In this document: positions 8,362 to 17,381 of the stretch, piece by piece
Position numbering within the stretch: position 1 is the stretch's first letter
Layout: every line of letters begins with the position of its first letter
Assembly (NCBI GenBank): GCA_002746415.1
Contig: NVXD01000015.1
Span: 1 to 64,000, forward strand
DNA: 64,000 bases
Source: Flavobacteriaceae bacterium
GTDB taxonomy: Bacteria > Bacteroidota > Bacteroidia > Flavobacteriales > Flavobacteriaceae
Direction of reading: 5' to 3'
Translations under genes and position numbers: made by a program
Notes under the pieces: generated by a model
Databases searched by the model: none
Told to the model about the DNA's origin: nothing
Seen by the model: the letters and a program-made list of their open reading frames with translations, nothing else

Positions 8362-10173
8362 ATGGAATTAAGTACCCTCGATTACTCCTTTATTATTGTC
8401 TTTTTTACAATTGTTCTTTCAATTGGAATTTATGTCTCTAAAAAATCAGGAAAAAACACAACAGAATTTTTTTTATCAGGAAGAACAATGCCCTGGTGGC
8501 TTTTGGGGCTTTCTATGGTGGCAACAACATTTTCTACGGACACACCAAACTTGGTGACGGATATCGTTAGAACAAATGGCGTGTCTGGTAACTGGGTCTG
8601 GTGGGCGTTTTTAATAACCGGTTTATTGACTGTTTTTGTATATGCCAAACTTTGGAGAAAATCCAATGTAAATACAGATTTGGAGTTTTATGAAATGCGT
8701 TATGGCGGAGCTCCGGCAAGTTTTTTACGCAAGTTTAGGGCAGTGTATTTAGGCGTTATTTTTAACGTGATTACAATGTCGGCCGTGACCTTGGCAGCAA
8801 TTAAAATTGGTGGTATTATGCTGGGGCTGGAGCCTTGGCAAACAGTAATCAGTGCAGGTTTGATTACCGTTACTTTTAGTGCGCTAGGGGGATTCAAAGG
8901 CGTGGTCTATACAGATTTTCTTTTGTTTTTTGTAGCCATGGGTGGAGCTATTGGTGCCGCTTATTATTTGGTAAACATACCCGAAGTAGGTGGAATCAAT
9001 GCGCTTATGGCTCATGAAAATGTGGTAGATAAGCTGAATATACTTCCAGATTTCAGCAATAAGAAAGCGCTAATAACTTTATTTATTATTCCTCTTGCAG
9101 TGCAATGGTGGAGTTCTTGGTATCCAGGTGCAGAACCTGGAGGAGGAGGTTATATTGCCCAGCGAATGTTGGCAGCCAAAGATGAAAACCATGCAATTGG
9201 AGCTACCTTCTTTTTTAATATTATGCATTATGCTTTACGTCCTTGGCCATGGATTTTAGTGGCTTTGGCATCATTGGTAGTTTATCCAGACATTGCAAGT
9301 ATTCAAGAGGCTTTTCCAAATATCGCCGAAGATAAATTGGGGCATGATTTAGCATATTCTGCTATGCTTACTAAATTACCTAGTGGTTTATTGGGCTTGG
9401 TATTGGCTTCTTTAATAGCAGCATACATGAGTACCATTTCCACCCAATTAAACTGGGGGTCTTCTTATATTGTTTTTGATTTTTACAAACAACAAATCAA
9501 TCCAAATGCTTCAGAGAAAAGATTGGTGGCCGTAGGTAGAATTTCAACAATTGTTCTAATGGTCTTTAGTGCTGTGTTGGCTTTGTTGCTACAAAACGCA
9601 TTGCAACTTTTTGATGTGTTGCTAACTTTTGGAGCAGGTACAGGATTAATTTTTATTCTACGTTGGTTTTGGTGGCGTATCAATGCATGGAGTGAGATTA
9701 CAGCAATGTTTGCTTCGGGAATTATATCAATTATATTAAAATTGACACCTATAGGAGCTTACTTTTTTGCTACTGATACAGGCGTTTTTCCTGATTGGAC
9801 AGAATACCTTTTTGTGGTAGTCATCACAAGTATTATTTGGTTGGCAGCAACATTTATGACGCAGCCAGAATCGAAAGAAGTTTTACAGAGTTTTTATAAA
9901 AAAATACAACCTGGTGGACCAGGATGGAAGAAGGTAGTTAATGAAGCTGAGGCCGATAATATTGATATTGTTAAAGACAAAGAAAAATGGAGCGTACCTT
10001 CTGGACTTCTGGCAATGTTATTGGGTTGTATATTGATTTATTCATGCATGTTTGCAACAGGTTATTGGATTTATGGAGAAACCACTTATGCGTTAATTAT
10101 AACTGGAGTGGCACTTGTTTCAGGAATTTCCTTGATAAGGGTATGGGGTAAATTGAAAGATAATATTTTATAA
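8362..10173 (+). CDS. Sodium:solute symporter (SSS family)
   Basis: Solute:sodium symporter of 603 residues with about 13-15 membrane segments. Family signatures include FFLSGRTMPWWLLGLSMVATTFSTDTP near residues 36-62 (seen in pieces), the GGFKGVVYTDFLLFF element near 175-190, and the conserved LIAAYMSTISTQLNWGSSY near 350. It imports an organic solute with Na+. It is the first gene of a tight plus-strand operon (10 bp to the next gene) with a GH88 hydrolase, so the substrate is probably a sugar, uronic acid or short unsaturated oligosaccharide. Residues near 500-540 form a hydrophilic loop before a final pair of helices. The exact solute cannot be read. Confidence 0.88.
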   Translation: MELSTLDYSFIIVFFTIVLSIGIYVSKKSGKNTTEFFLSGRTMPWWLLGLSMVATTFSTDTPNLVTDIVRTNGVSGNWVWWAFLITGLLTVFVYAKLWRKSNVNTDLEFYEMRYGGAPASFLRKFRAVYLGVIFNVITMSAVTLAAIKIGGIMLGLEPWQTVISAGLITVTFSALGGFKGVVYTDFLLFFVAMGGAIGAAYYLVNIPEVGGINALMAHENVVDKLNILPDFSNKKALITLFIIPLAVQWWSSWYPGAEPGGGGYIAQRMLAAKDENHAIGATFFFNIMHYALRPWPWILVALASLVVYPDIASIQEAFPNIAEDKLGHDLAYSAMLTKLPSGLLGLVLASLIAAYMSTISTQLNWGSSYIVFDFYKQQINPNASEKRLVAVGRISTIVLMVFSAVLALLLQNALQLFDVLLTFGAGTGLIFILRWFWWRINAWSEITAMFASGIISIILKLTPIGAYFFATDTGVFPDWTEYLFVVVITSIIWLAATFMTQPESKEVLQSFYKKIQPGGPGWKKVVNEAEADNIDIVKDKEKWSVPSGLLAMLLGCILIYSCMFATGYWIYGETTYALIITGVALVSGISLIRVWGKLKDNIL

Positions 10174-10183
10174 AAGGAATGAT

Positions 10184-11269
10184 ATGAAAGACAGAATTAT
10201 TGCTGTAGATATTTTTAGGGGGCTTACCATAGCCTTAATGGTCTTGGTCAACACACCAGGAACATGGACCAATGTATATGCTCCTTTTTTACACGCCAAA
10301 TGGCATGGCTATACGCCAACAGATTTAGTCTTTCCTTTCTTTTTGTTTATAGTAGGCACATCTATTGTTTTTGCTTACAAGAACAAAAAAACTAATGGCG
10401 GAACCTATAAAAAAATATGCATTAGAACATTGAAATTGATAGGGCTAGGCTTGTTTCTCGGTGTTTTTACATTAAGCTTTCCCTTTTTTAAGGATTTTGC
10501 AGACATTAGATTTCCAGGGGTTTTACAAAGAATAGGGGTAGTTTTTTTCTTTGCCTCCATTTTGTTCATCAATTTTAATTGGAAAGTTTTAATTGGTATT
10601 TGTGCCACCCTTTTATTAGGGTACTGGGCTTTGATGACGATGGTTCCAGTAGGAGGAATAGCATCCACCTTAGAGAGGGCCCCAAACAACCTTGCCAATT
10701 ATTTAGACGTAGTTGTATTAGGAACCCATAACTATAAAGCGGATTATGACCCAGAAGGACTTTTGAGTTCTTTACCCTCTATTGCTTCTTCGTTACTAGG
10801 GATTTTCACCGGCTTGATTTTGCTTTCCAAGAGGAAAAAGAAAGAGGTTTTACTAGTGGGGGTGGGTATAGCACTTCTTATTGTGGGCCATTTATGGGAT
10901 ATGGTTTTCCCAATTAACAAGGCTTTATGGACTAGTAGTTTTGTATTGGTTACGGCAGGATGGGCAAATATAGTCCTAGCACTCATCTATTTCTTGACAG
11001 ATGTAAAAGACATACAGTTTGGCAGCATCTTTAAAAAGGTTGGCGCAAATGCCATTACCATTTATTTCTTATCAAGTTTCATTTCTAAGATTATGGGAAT
11101 GATTAAGGTGGGTGACACCACTTTACATGGGTGGTTATTCAATACAGTATATGTACATGATTTTATGGCCATAAAAACTTCGTCTCTACTTTATTCCCTT
11201 AGTGTCGTGGCGTTTTACTTGCTTTTAGCTTATGTGATGTATAAAAAGAAGATTTTCATAAAAGTGTAA
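10184..11269 (+). CDS. DUF5009 / heparan-alpha-glucosaminide N-acetyltransferase-like membrane protein (NagX-like)
   Basis: Multi-spanning membrane protein of 361 residues related to lysosomal HGSNAT and bacterial NagX. The N-terminal signature DIFRGLTIALMVLVN (residues 9-23) and HAKWHGYTPTDLVFPFFLFIVG (about 38-59) are typical; a histidine in the second motif is the proposed acetyl carrier in HGSNAT. About ten hydrophobic helices follow. The family is thought to acylate amino sugars across the membrane, but this has been shown for few bacterial members. Placed 10 bp after the symporter and 3 bp before the GH88 gene, it suggests that the imported or processed saccharide contains or resembles a hexosamine. 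The function is inferred from family and context. Confidence 0.78.
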   Translation: MKDRIIAVDIFRGLTIALMVLVNTPGTWTNVYAPFLHAKWHGYTPTDLVFPFFLFIVGTSIVFAYKNKKTNGGTYKKICIRTLKLIGLGLFLGVFTLSFPFFKDFADIRFPGVLQRIGVVFFFASILFINFNWKVLIGICATLLLGYWALMTMVPVGGIASTLERAPNNLANYLDVVVLGTHNYKADYDPEGLLSSLPSIASSLLGIFTGLILLSKRKKKEVLLVGVGIALLIVGHLWDMVFPINKALWTSSFVLVTAGWANIVLALIYFLTDVKDIQFGSIFKKVGANAITIYFLSSFISKIMGMIKVGDTTLHGWLFNTVYVHDFMAIKTSSLLYSLSVVAFYLLLAYVMYKKKIFIKV

Positions 11270-11272
11270 ACA

Positions 11273-12652
11273 ATGCAAGTAAATCTTAACCTTAAAGCCG
11301 AGGATTTAAAAAAGAAAATAGACACTTTTTTTTCTTTGTCAGGGGACAAAATTAAAAGCATGTCCCATTTAGACAGCGCTGCTGGTTCTCCAGTTGTTAC
11401 TGTAAAAGGTGTTTACGAGCCTAGAAATTGGACAGACTGGACACAGGGGTTTCAATATGGCTCCGAATTATTACAGTTTGATGCTACCAATGATGAATAT
11501 TTCTTGGAATTAGCGTTAGATCATATTAAGACCAATATGACACCTCATGTGAGTCACTTTGGTGTACATGACCATGGATTCAATAATTTAAGTACCTATG
11601 GAAATTTACTGCGATTGATAAATGAAGGGAGAATTCCAGAGAATGAATGGACTAAAGAATACTGTATATTAGCATTAAGATTATCTGCTTCTGTGCAAGC
11701 GCAACGCTGGACAACAACACCCATCGGGGGCTATATTTACTCTTTCAATGGACCTCATTCATTATTTGTGGATACTATTCGTACTATCCGAATATTAGTT
11801 GCAGGTCACCTTTTAAACCATCATTCCTCTGGAGAGAATGATATCAAGATTAATTTACTAAAAAGAGCATACCAGCACGCTGTAGCTACCGCTAAATATT
11901 GTATTTATTATGGTGAAGGGCGTGATCGATACGACCTTTGGGGACGTACTGCCCATGAAGCTATTTTTAATGTTAATGATGGTAATTATCGTTCTGCATC
12001 CACACAACAAGGATATAGTGGGTTTTCTACTTGGACCCGTGGTTTAAGTTGGGCAATGTTGGGCTTTGCTGAACAATTGGAATTCTTGCAAACTATAGAA
12101 AATGTACCCGAACTTGACGAATTGGGCGGCAAGGACTATATGGAAGCAACATTTCTTAAAGCAGCCAAAGCTACCTGTGATTTTTATATTGAAAATACCG
12201 CCCTAGATGGTATTCCTTATTGGGACACTGGCGCACCAGATTTGGGTCATTTAAAAGATTGGCGCACAAAAAATTCTGACCCTTTCAATGATTGGGAACC
12301 TATTGATAGTTCAGCCGCAGCCATTGGCGCACAAGGCTTGCTTAGATTGGCAAATTATCTAAAACAAAAAAATTCAGCCGAGGCAGATACATACTGGTCT
12401 GCTGGGCTTACTGTTGTAAATACCTTATTTTCAAAACCTTACCTCAGTACAAACCCAAGCCATCAGGGGTTATTGTTACATACCATATACCATCAACCAA
12501 ATGGATGGGATCATATTCCCAAAGGAAGTAAGATTCCAAATGGTGAGGCTTGTATGTGGGGAGATTATCACGGTAGGGAATTGGCTCTTTATTTGTCTAG
12601 AGTAATTAAAGGAGAGTCGTATTACACTTTTTTCAACAATATAACCCCTTAA
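11273..12652 (+). CDS. Glycoside hydrolase family 88-like unsaturated glucuronyl hydrolase
   Basis: Likely GH88 enzyme of 459 residues, an alpha6/alpha6-barrel that hydrates the 4,5-unsaturated uronic acid left at the non-reducing end by polysaccharide lyases, releasing the sugar. The two catalytic-type aspartates are in VHDHGFNNL (Asp100) and SLFVDTIRT (Asp167); the substrate-side PIDSSAAAIGAQGLLRL motif lies near residue 345. No signal peptide is visible, so it should act in the cytoplasm after import. It is somewhat longer than the classic UGL of about 380 residues. The GH88 and GH105 folds are close; I favour GH88 because of the HDxGF-like and DSSAxAI motifs. Key gene for reading the operon as uronide utilisation. 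Confidence 0.82.
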   Translation: MQVNLNLKAEDLKKKIDTFFSLSGDKIKSMSHLDSAAGSPVVTVKGVYEPRNWTDWTQGFQYGSELLQFDATNDEYFLELALDHIKTNMTPHVSHFGVHDHGFNNLSTYGNLLRLINEGRIPENEWTKEYCILALRLSASVQAQRWTTTPIGGYIYSFNGPHSLFVDTIRTIRILVAGHLLNHHSSGENDIKINLLKRAYQHAVATAKYCIYYGEGRDRYDLWGRTAHEAIFNVNDGNYRSASTQQGYSGFSTWTRGLSWAMLGFAEQLEFLQTIENVPELDELGGKDYMEATFLKAAKATCDFYIENTALDGIPYWDTGAPDLGHLKDWRTKNSDPFNDWEPIDSSAAAIGAQGLLRLANYLKQKNSAEADTYWSAGLTVVNTLFSKPYLSTNPSHQGLLLHTIYHQPNGWDHIPKGSKIPNGEACMWGDYHGRELALYLSRVIKGESYYTFFNNITP

Positions 12653-12653
12653 A

Positions 12654-14102
12654 ATGGTAAGATCAAAACCTAAGTTTACTCGGATTGCGCAATTAAAAAC
12701 TCCCGAAAACTTTCTTGATTATACCACCTCTATCCATGCCGATCTGCCTTTTAAAAAAGAATTGAGCCCATTAGGAAAATCTTCCTTGGGGGAACCCTAT
12801 ACCTTAAAATCAGGACAAACCATAGGCAATCGTTTTTGCATTCTGCCAATGGAAGGGTGGGATGGAACACATACAGGTTTACCTACAGAACTAACCAAAA
12901 AAAGGTGGCATAACTTTGCCATCAGTGGCGCTAAATTATTATGGGGTTGTGAGGCAGTTGCGGTTTGCCACGATGGGAAGGCCAATCCTAATCAACTTTT
13001 GATTAATGAGGAGAATTTAGATGCCTTTAAAACCCTATATGACGATATGATAGCTGCCCATGAGGATAAATTTGGGTCGTCATCAGATTTGTTGGTGGGC
13101 TTGCAACTTACGCATGCGGGTCGTTTTGCGGTCCCCAATGTAGATCGAGTTAGGCAACCAAAAACCTTATATAAACATTCTATTCTTGATAAAAAATTCA
13201 GTCTTTCTGATGACCATAAGGTGATGTCTGATTCGGAAATTGATCAATTGGTAGAAGATTTTGTAAAAGCAGCTGCATTGGCAAAAGAAGCAGGATATCA
13301 ATTTGTAGATGTAAAACATTGTCACGGCTATTTAGGACACGAATTTTTAAGTGCCATTAACAGGGAAGGAAAATATGGGGGCTCCCTTAAAAACAGAATG
13401 CAGTTCTTAAAAACGATCGTTGATGGGATTAAAGCTACTAGTAATATTCCTGTAGCAGTACGATTAAGTGCTTTTGATTGGATTCCCTTTACCAAAGGAG
13501 AAGATAATCTAGGGGAGCCTGAAAATGCTAAAAATTCCTATTCGGAAGCATTTGGAGGCGATGGTCACGGGACTGGAATTGACCTTACGGAGGTTTTTGA
13601 ATTGCTTGAACACATTGAAGAAATGGGCATAGAATTAATTTGTATAACCGCAGGAAGCCCATATTATGTGCCTCATATTCAGAGACCTGCAATATTCCCC
13701 CCCTCTGATGGTTATTTGCCGCCTGAAGACCCTTTAGTTGGGGTTGCTCGACAAATACAGATCACCAAAGAAATAAAAGAGAAGTTTCCAAACCTTACTA
13801 TTGTGGGATCTGCTTATTCTTACCTTCAGGAATGGCTGCCCAATGTTGCCGAAGCTGTCGTAGAAAAGAATATGGTGGATTTTGTTGGTCTAGGTAGAGT
13901 AGTGCTTAGTTATCCCGACTTACCAGATGATGTCTTAAATAGCACTCCTTTAGCTCGCGGAAAAATATGTAGAACATTTTCTGATTGCACCACAGCACCT
14001 AGAATTGGGATGGTTTCTGGTTGTTTTCCATTAGACCCATACTATAAAAAAACACCTGAAGCTGCAAAGTTAAAAGCGTACAAAAAAGAGTATAGGTTAT
14101 GA
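12654..14102 (+). CDS. Old Yellow Enzyme family NADH:flavin oxidoreductase (variant active site)
   Basis: FMN-dependent TIM-barrel oxidoreductase of 482 residues in the OYE / 2,4-dienoyl-CoA reductase-like family. FMN and fold motifs: ILPMEGWDG (63-71), LQLTHAGRF (150-158), HCHGYLGHEFLSAINREGKYGG (split about 222-243), and VDFVGLGRVVLSYPDL near 408-423. The usual HxxH pair before GYL reads Lys221-x-x-His224, so the first histidine is replaced. C-terminal cysteines 439, 445 and 457 partly echo the Fe-S cluster motif of larger OYE enzymes but one ligand is missing. It begins 1 bp after the GH88 stop and overlaps the next SDR by 4 bp. Perhaps it reduces an unsaturated or keto sugar derivative; the substrate is unknown. 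Confidence 0.82.
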   Translation: MVRSKPKFTRIAQLKTPENFLDYTTSIHADLPFKKELSPLGKSSLGEPYTLKSGQTIGNRFCILPMEGWDGTHTGLPTELTKKRWHNFAISGAKLLWGCEAVAVCHDGKANPNQLLINEENLDAFKTLYDDMIAAHEDKFGSSSDLLVGLQLTHAGRFAVPNVDRVRQPKTLYKHSILDKKFSLSDDHKVMSDSEIDQLVEDFVKAAALAKEAGYQFVDVKHCHGYLGHEFLSAINREGKYGGSLKNRMQFLKTIVDGIKATSNIPVAVRLSAFDWIPFTKGEDNLGEPENAKNSYSEAFGGDGHGTGIDLTEVFELLEHIEEMGIELICITAGSPYYVPHIQRPAIFPPSDGYLPPEDPLVGVARQIQITKEIKEKFPNLTIVGSAYSYLQEWLPNVAEAVVEKNMVDFVGLGRVVLSYPDLPDDVLNSTPLARGKICRTFSDCTTAPRIGMVSGCFPLDPYYKKTPEAAKLKAYKKEYRL

Positions 14103-14860
14103 CAAAAAATGTTTTAATCACAGGAGGAAGTCGTGGAATAGGGTTGGGAATAGCCAAAGAACTAGCTAAAATAGGATGTAATTTGGCAATCAATGGCGTA
14201 AGGCCTTTGGAACAAGTGACTTCTGTGATTGAAGAACTTTCTCAATTTGGGACACAAGTAATATATTGTCAAGGAGATATTTCATCGGCTATTGATAGAG
14301 ACAAAATCATTACTGCTACCCTTCAAAATTTTAAACAAATTCATGTACTTGTAAATAATGCTGGTATTGCACCAAAAAAGCGCTTAGACCTTCTTGAGAC
14401 GACTGAAGAGAGTTACAATATCGTAATGGACATTAATTTAAAAGGCACTTTTTTTCTTACCCAAAAAGTCGCTAACCATATGATAGCTACTAGTTCTGAT
14501 ATTGATTCATGCATTATTAATATATCTTCTATTAGTGCAGCAATGGCCTCCATAAACAGAGGAGAATATTGTATCTCTAAAGCAGGTATGAGTATGCTAA
14601 CAAAGCTTTATGCTACAAGGTTAGGAGAACACAACATTCCTGTTTATGAAATTCAACCAGGAATTATTGAAACTGATATGACATCAGCTGTACTGGAAAA
14701 ATATCAAAAAATAGTAAAAGAAGGTTTAAACATTCAACCAAGATTAGGAAAACCAGAAGATGTTGGAAAAGCAGTATTGGCCTTAGTGGAAGGGAAATTT
14801 CCATATTCAACGGGGCAAGTACTAGTGGTTGATGGTGGGTTAACACTTCCTAGATTGTAA
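14099..14860 (+). CDS. SDR family oxidoreductase (3-ketoacyl-ACP reductase-like)
   Basis: Classical SDR of 253 residues. Visible motifs: LITGGSRGIG cofactor loop (residues 6-15), LVNNAGIAP, IINISSIS with the catalytic serine, YCISKAG with the catalytic tyrosine and lysine, and a C-terminal VLVVDGGLTL. An extra alanine-rich element (AAMASINRGE) precedes the catalytic tyrosine. Its ATG overlaps the stop of the OYE gene (ATGA), indicating translational coupling and probably a joint pathway step. Automatic tools will name it FabG, but its operon (GH88, symporters) argues for a sugar-acid or keto-sugar substrate rather than fatty acids. Confidence 0.85.
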   Translation: MTKNVLITGGSRGIGLGIAKELAKIGCNLAINGVRPLEQVTSVIEELSQFGTQVIYCQGDISSAIDRDKIITATLQNFKQIHVLVNNAGIAPKKRLDLLETTEESYNIVMDINLKGTFFLTQKVANHMIATSSDIDSCIINISSISAAMASINRGEYCISKAGMSMLTKLYATRLGEHNIPVYEIQPGIIETDMTSAVLEKYQKIVKEGLNIQPRLGKPEDVGKAVLALVEGKFPYSTGQVLVVDGGLTLPRL

Positions 14861-14871
14861 ATAAAATAGAT

Positions 14872-15093
14872 ATGAAAAAAAGACGTGTTTTTTTAACTAG
14901 ATTATTAGACAGTTTAGCAATTCTTGTTTTTATTGCCACGTTTACTCCATTGGTAATTCCTCAAAATGAGAGCACTCCCTTTCTATTTGGCATTCCCTAT
15001 ACCATATGGGTGGGTTTCCTTGTAAGTGTTTTTTTTGTTGTACTTACCTATCTAGTATCTATCCTAACTAAAGAGAATAAAAATGCTGACTAA
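14872..15093 (+). CDS. Small two-helix membrane protein preceding a symporter (DUF3311-like)
   Basis: 73-residue membrane protein with two hydrophobic segments, at about residues 11-30 (LLDSLAILVFIATFTPLVIP) and 42-65 (TIWVGFLVSVFFVVLTYLVSILT), separated by a short loop. Small proteins of this shape (DUF3311, YhdT-like) are often encoded immediately upstream of sodium:solute symporters and are taken to be accessory subunits. Its stop lies inside the symporter start (11-bp overlap, ATG at 15083), which strongly supports coupling. The family match is by architecture and position only. Confidence 0.7.
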   Translation: MKKRRVFLTRLLDSLAILVFIATFTPLVIPQNESTPFLFGIPYTIWVGFLVSVFFVVLTYLVSILTKENKNAD

Positions 15094-16489
15094 ATTTATA
15101 ATTGCTGGCCTGGTGTATATGGTAGTGCTTGGTTTTCTTGTCAGAAAAACTCGACTTAAAGAGAAAACTACTTCTAGTTATTTACTAGCAGGTGGTAATA
15201 TTGGATATGTTATTGGGCTTTTTACAATTGCTGCTACCATATTTAGTGCGTTTACGGTAGTAGGGATGCCAGACTTTTTTAGAACTCATGGCATAGGGGC
15301 TTGGATTTTTCTTGCGGTTTCAGATGCCATGATGGTGTATGGGCTAATTAGAGTGGGTAAAATTCTGCGCAAGAAAGCAAGAAAAACAGATTTTAAAGGA
15401 ATGTCTGGTTTAATGGTCAACTCTTATGGCACAAAACTGGCTGGGTATGTAGCTTTTATTGGCGCAATGCTTTTTTTAATACCCTACATTTCTGTCCAAA
15501 TTAGTGGGATATCCATCTTTCTAAATGCCGCTTTTCCTAGCGCCCTTCCAATATGGGGGTGGAGCCTTCTCATAGTGGGAATTATGATATTTTATAGTGA
15601 AACCGGAGGACTTAGAGCAATTATGTACAATGATACACTCCAAGGAATTCTTCTTTTTATTATGATTTGGATTATTGGTTATAACTGCATTGATTATTTT
15701 GGGAGTGTTTCTTCAATGTTTGAAAAAGTAGAGTCCGTTAGCAGTCAATTACTATCTGTTCCAGGTCCAAATGGCCTTTTTACACCGCAGTTTTTACTTA
15801 TATCTGCTATCGCAATTATTTTCTTGCCTTTTACGCAGCCTCAGATTTCAACAAGGGTGATTATTATGAAAAGTGATTCTGCCTTGCGTAAAATGGCGAT
15901 TGGTTTGGGAATAGTTGCAATACTTATTATTCTTCCAACCATGTTCATGGGGATGTATGGGGCTGTTCTGTATCCAAATGCATCTACGCAAGAATTTATA
16001 GGTCATGTGTTATTATATGACCAATCAACCAGCGTAGCTGCTTTAGGACTTATTGGTCTTATTGCTGCCGCAATTTCCACGTCTGACTCTCAAATTTTTG
16101 CCCTAGGAGCTGAATTAAGGTCGCTTCTTAATATGGATGATAAGAAGGCACTACAGATTACCCGTATTTTCATTTTTATTTTTGGGGCCTTGGCGCTTAT
16201 TTTTTCAATTATTAGTTCAGAACATTTAGTATTATTGGCAAGAACAAGTTTTGCAGGTACAGCAATGATGGGACCAATGATTCTTGTAGGGATTCTTAGT
16301 AATAAAAAACCTTCAAAGTTGCTGCCCATAGCGACCATTGTGTCCTTGGGGTGCTATATTCTGTCTAAAACTGGACTGTTTTTATCCAAAATATGGGTAT
16401 TGGAAATGGAACTGGTGCTCTTTTTAGGGTTACTATTAGCTGTTTTTATTGAAATTGGGATTCTTGGGAAAAGAAAACAGAAAGCCTAA
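15083..16489 (+). CDS. Sodium:solute symporter (SSS family), second copy
   Basis: SSS-family transporter of 468 residues with about 13 membrane segments. Diagnostic stretches include SSYLLAGGNIGYVIGLFTIAATIFSAFT (in pieces, 29-57), GGLRAIMYNDTLQGILLF near 173-190 and LIGLIAAAISTSDSQIFALGAEL near 320-342. It differs clearly from the 603-residue symporter earlier in the operon and lacks that protein's C-terminal extension, so it probably carries a different solute (a monocarboxylate, a uronate or pantothenate-like acid). It overlaps the small DUF3311-like gene by 11 bp and is followed 13 bp later by the EamA gene. Confidence 0.88.
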   Translation: MLTKFIIAGLVYMVVLGFLVRKTRLKEKTTSSYLLAGGNIGYVIGLFTIAATIFSAFTVVGMPDFFRTHGIGAWIFLAVSDAMMVYGLIRVGKILRKKARKTDFKGMSGLMVNSYGTKLAGYVAFIGAMLFLIPYISVQISGISIFLNAAFPSALPIWGWSLLIVGIMIFYSETGGLRAIMYNDTLQGILLFIMIWIIGYNCIDYFGSVSSMFEKVESVSSQLLSVPGPNGLFTPQFLLISAIAIIFLPFTQPQISTRVIIMKSDSALRKMAIGLGIVAILIILPTMFMGMYGAVLYPNASTQEFIGHVLLYDQSTSVAALGLIGLIAAAISTSDSQIFALGAELRSLLNMDDKKALQITRIFIFIFGALALIFSIISSEHLVLLARTSFAGTAMMGPMILVGILSNKKPSKLLPIATIVSLGCYILSKTGLFLSKIWVLEMELVLFLGLLLAVFIEIGILGKRKQKA

Positions 16490-16502
16490 TCAGATATCCT
16501 CT

Positions 16503-17363
16503 ATGCCAAAATCAAATCATATAAAAAACCTACTGAGTCTTAATGTTGCATTACTTTTAATCAGCTCATCAGGCGTGTTGGGAAGATATATAGACATGCC
16601 AGTTCCTATTATTATAGGCTCTAGAGCATTATATGCAGGGATTTTATTGTTCTTTTTTTGTAAATGGAAGAAATATGATTTTAGTTTCAAGAGCAAGGAC
16701 AGAATGACAATTTTCATTGGAGGAGTGTTAATGGGAGTCCATTGGATTACTTATTTCTATTCTTTAAAACTTTCCAATGTTGCTATTGGGATGTTGTCGT
16801 TGTCTACGGTACCTGTAATCACTGCTTTTTTAGAACCCTTGCTATTAAAAACGAAATTTCAAAAAAGGCATTTGGCTTTAGGGGTATTGGTTCTTGTTGG
16901 AATTTATTTTTTAGTGCCAGAATTTAGTTTTAAAAATTCCTACACTAAAGCTGTGGCTTTAGGGCTTTTATCAGCCTTTTGTTTCTCTCTTCGTAACATA
17001 CTAATGAAATCTAAAGTAAATGACTATCAGGGGTCTGTCCTCATGTTTTATCAGTTGGTAATTGTAGTTGGTTTGCTGAGTCCGTTCTACTTTATAATGG
17101 ATACTTCGAACATTGTAACACAATTACCTGCAACTTTGATATTGGCATTGTTCACCACTGCATTAGGGCACACCTTGTTCCTAGTAAGTCTTAAGTCATT
17201 TTCAACTACTACAACCAGTATCATTGGCAGCATACAACCTGTTTATGGAATAATCTTAGGAATGATTTTTTTAAGGGAATACCCAGTATGGGCAACCTTG
17301 TTTGGAGGTGGGCTAATTCTTTTGTCTGTCATTATTGAGAGTGTTAGCACTTATAAAGAATAG
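16503..17363 (+). CDS. EamA/DMT-superfamily transporter
   Basis: Drug/metabolite transporter of 286 residues with ten predicted helices in two EamA repeats (first about 5-135, second about 148-282). The second repeat ends with TTTSIIGSIQPVYGIILGMIFLREYP (read in pieces), a hallmark of the family. The ATG at 16503 is chosen because it begins just after the symporter stop; an upstream in-frame start would overlap that gene by 41 bp. Members move amino acids, sugars and metabolites, mostly outward. It is the last gene of the uronide operon and converges on ribE with 18 bp between stops. Confidence 0.85.
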   Translation: MPKSNHIKNLLSLNVALLLISSSGVLGRYIDMPVPIIIGSRALYAGILLFFFCKWKKYDFSFKSKDRMTIFIGGVLMGVHWITYFYSLKLSNVAIGMLSLSTVPVITAFLEPLLLKTKFQKRHLALGVLVLVGIYFLVPEFSFKNSYTKAVALGLLSAFCFSLRNILMKSKVNDYQGSVLMFYQLVIVVGLLSPFYFIMDTSNIVTQLPATLILALFTTALGHTLFLVSLKSFSTTTTSIIGSIQPVYGIILGMIFLREYPVWATLFGGGLILLSVIIESVSTYKE

Positions 17364-17381
17364 AACATATTGCATCAAGGA

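Noticed and set aside
14099-14860. FabG of fatty-acid synthesis
   Set aside because: The protein is a generic SDR; the operon (GH88, symporters, OYE) argues for a sugar-related substrate, and the fatty-acid genes lie in another cluster.
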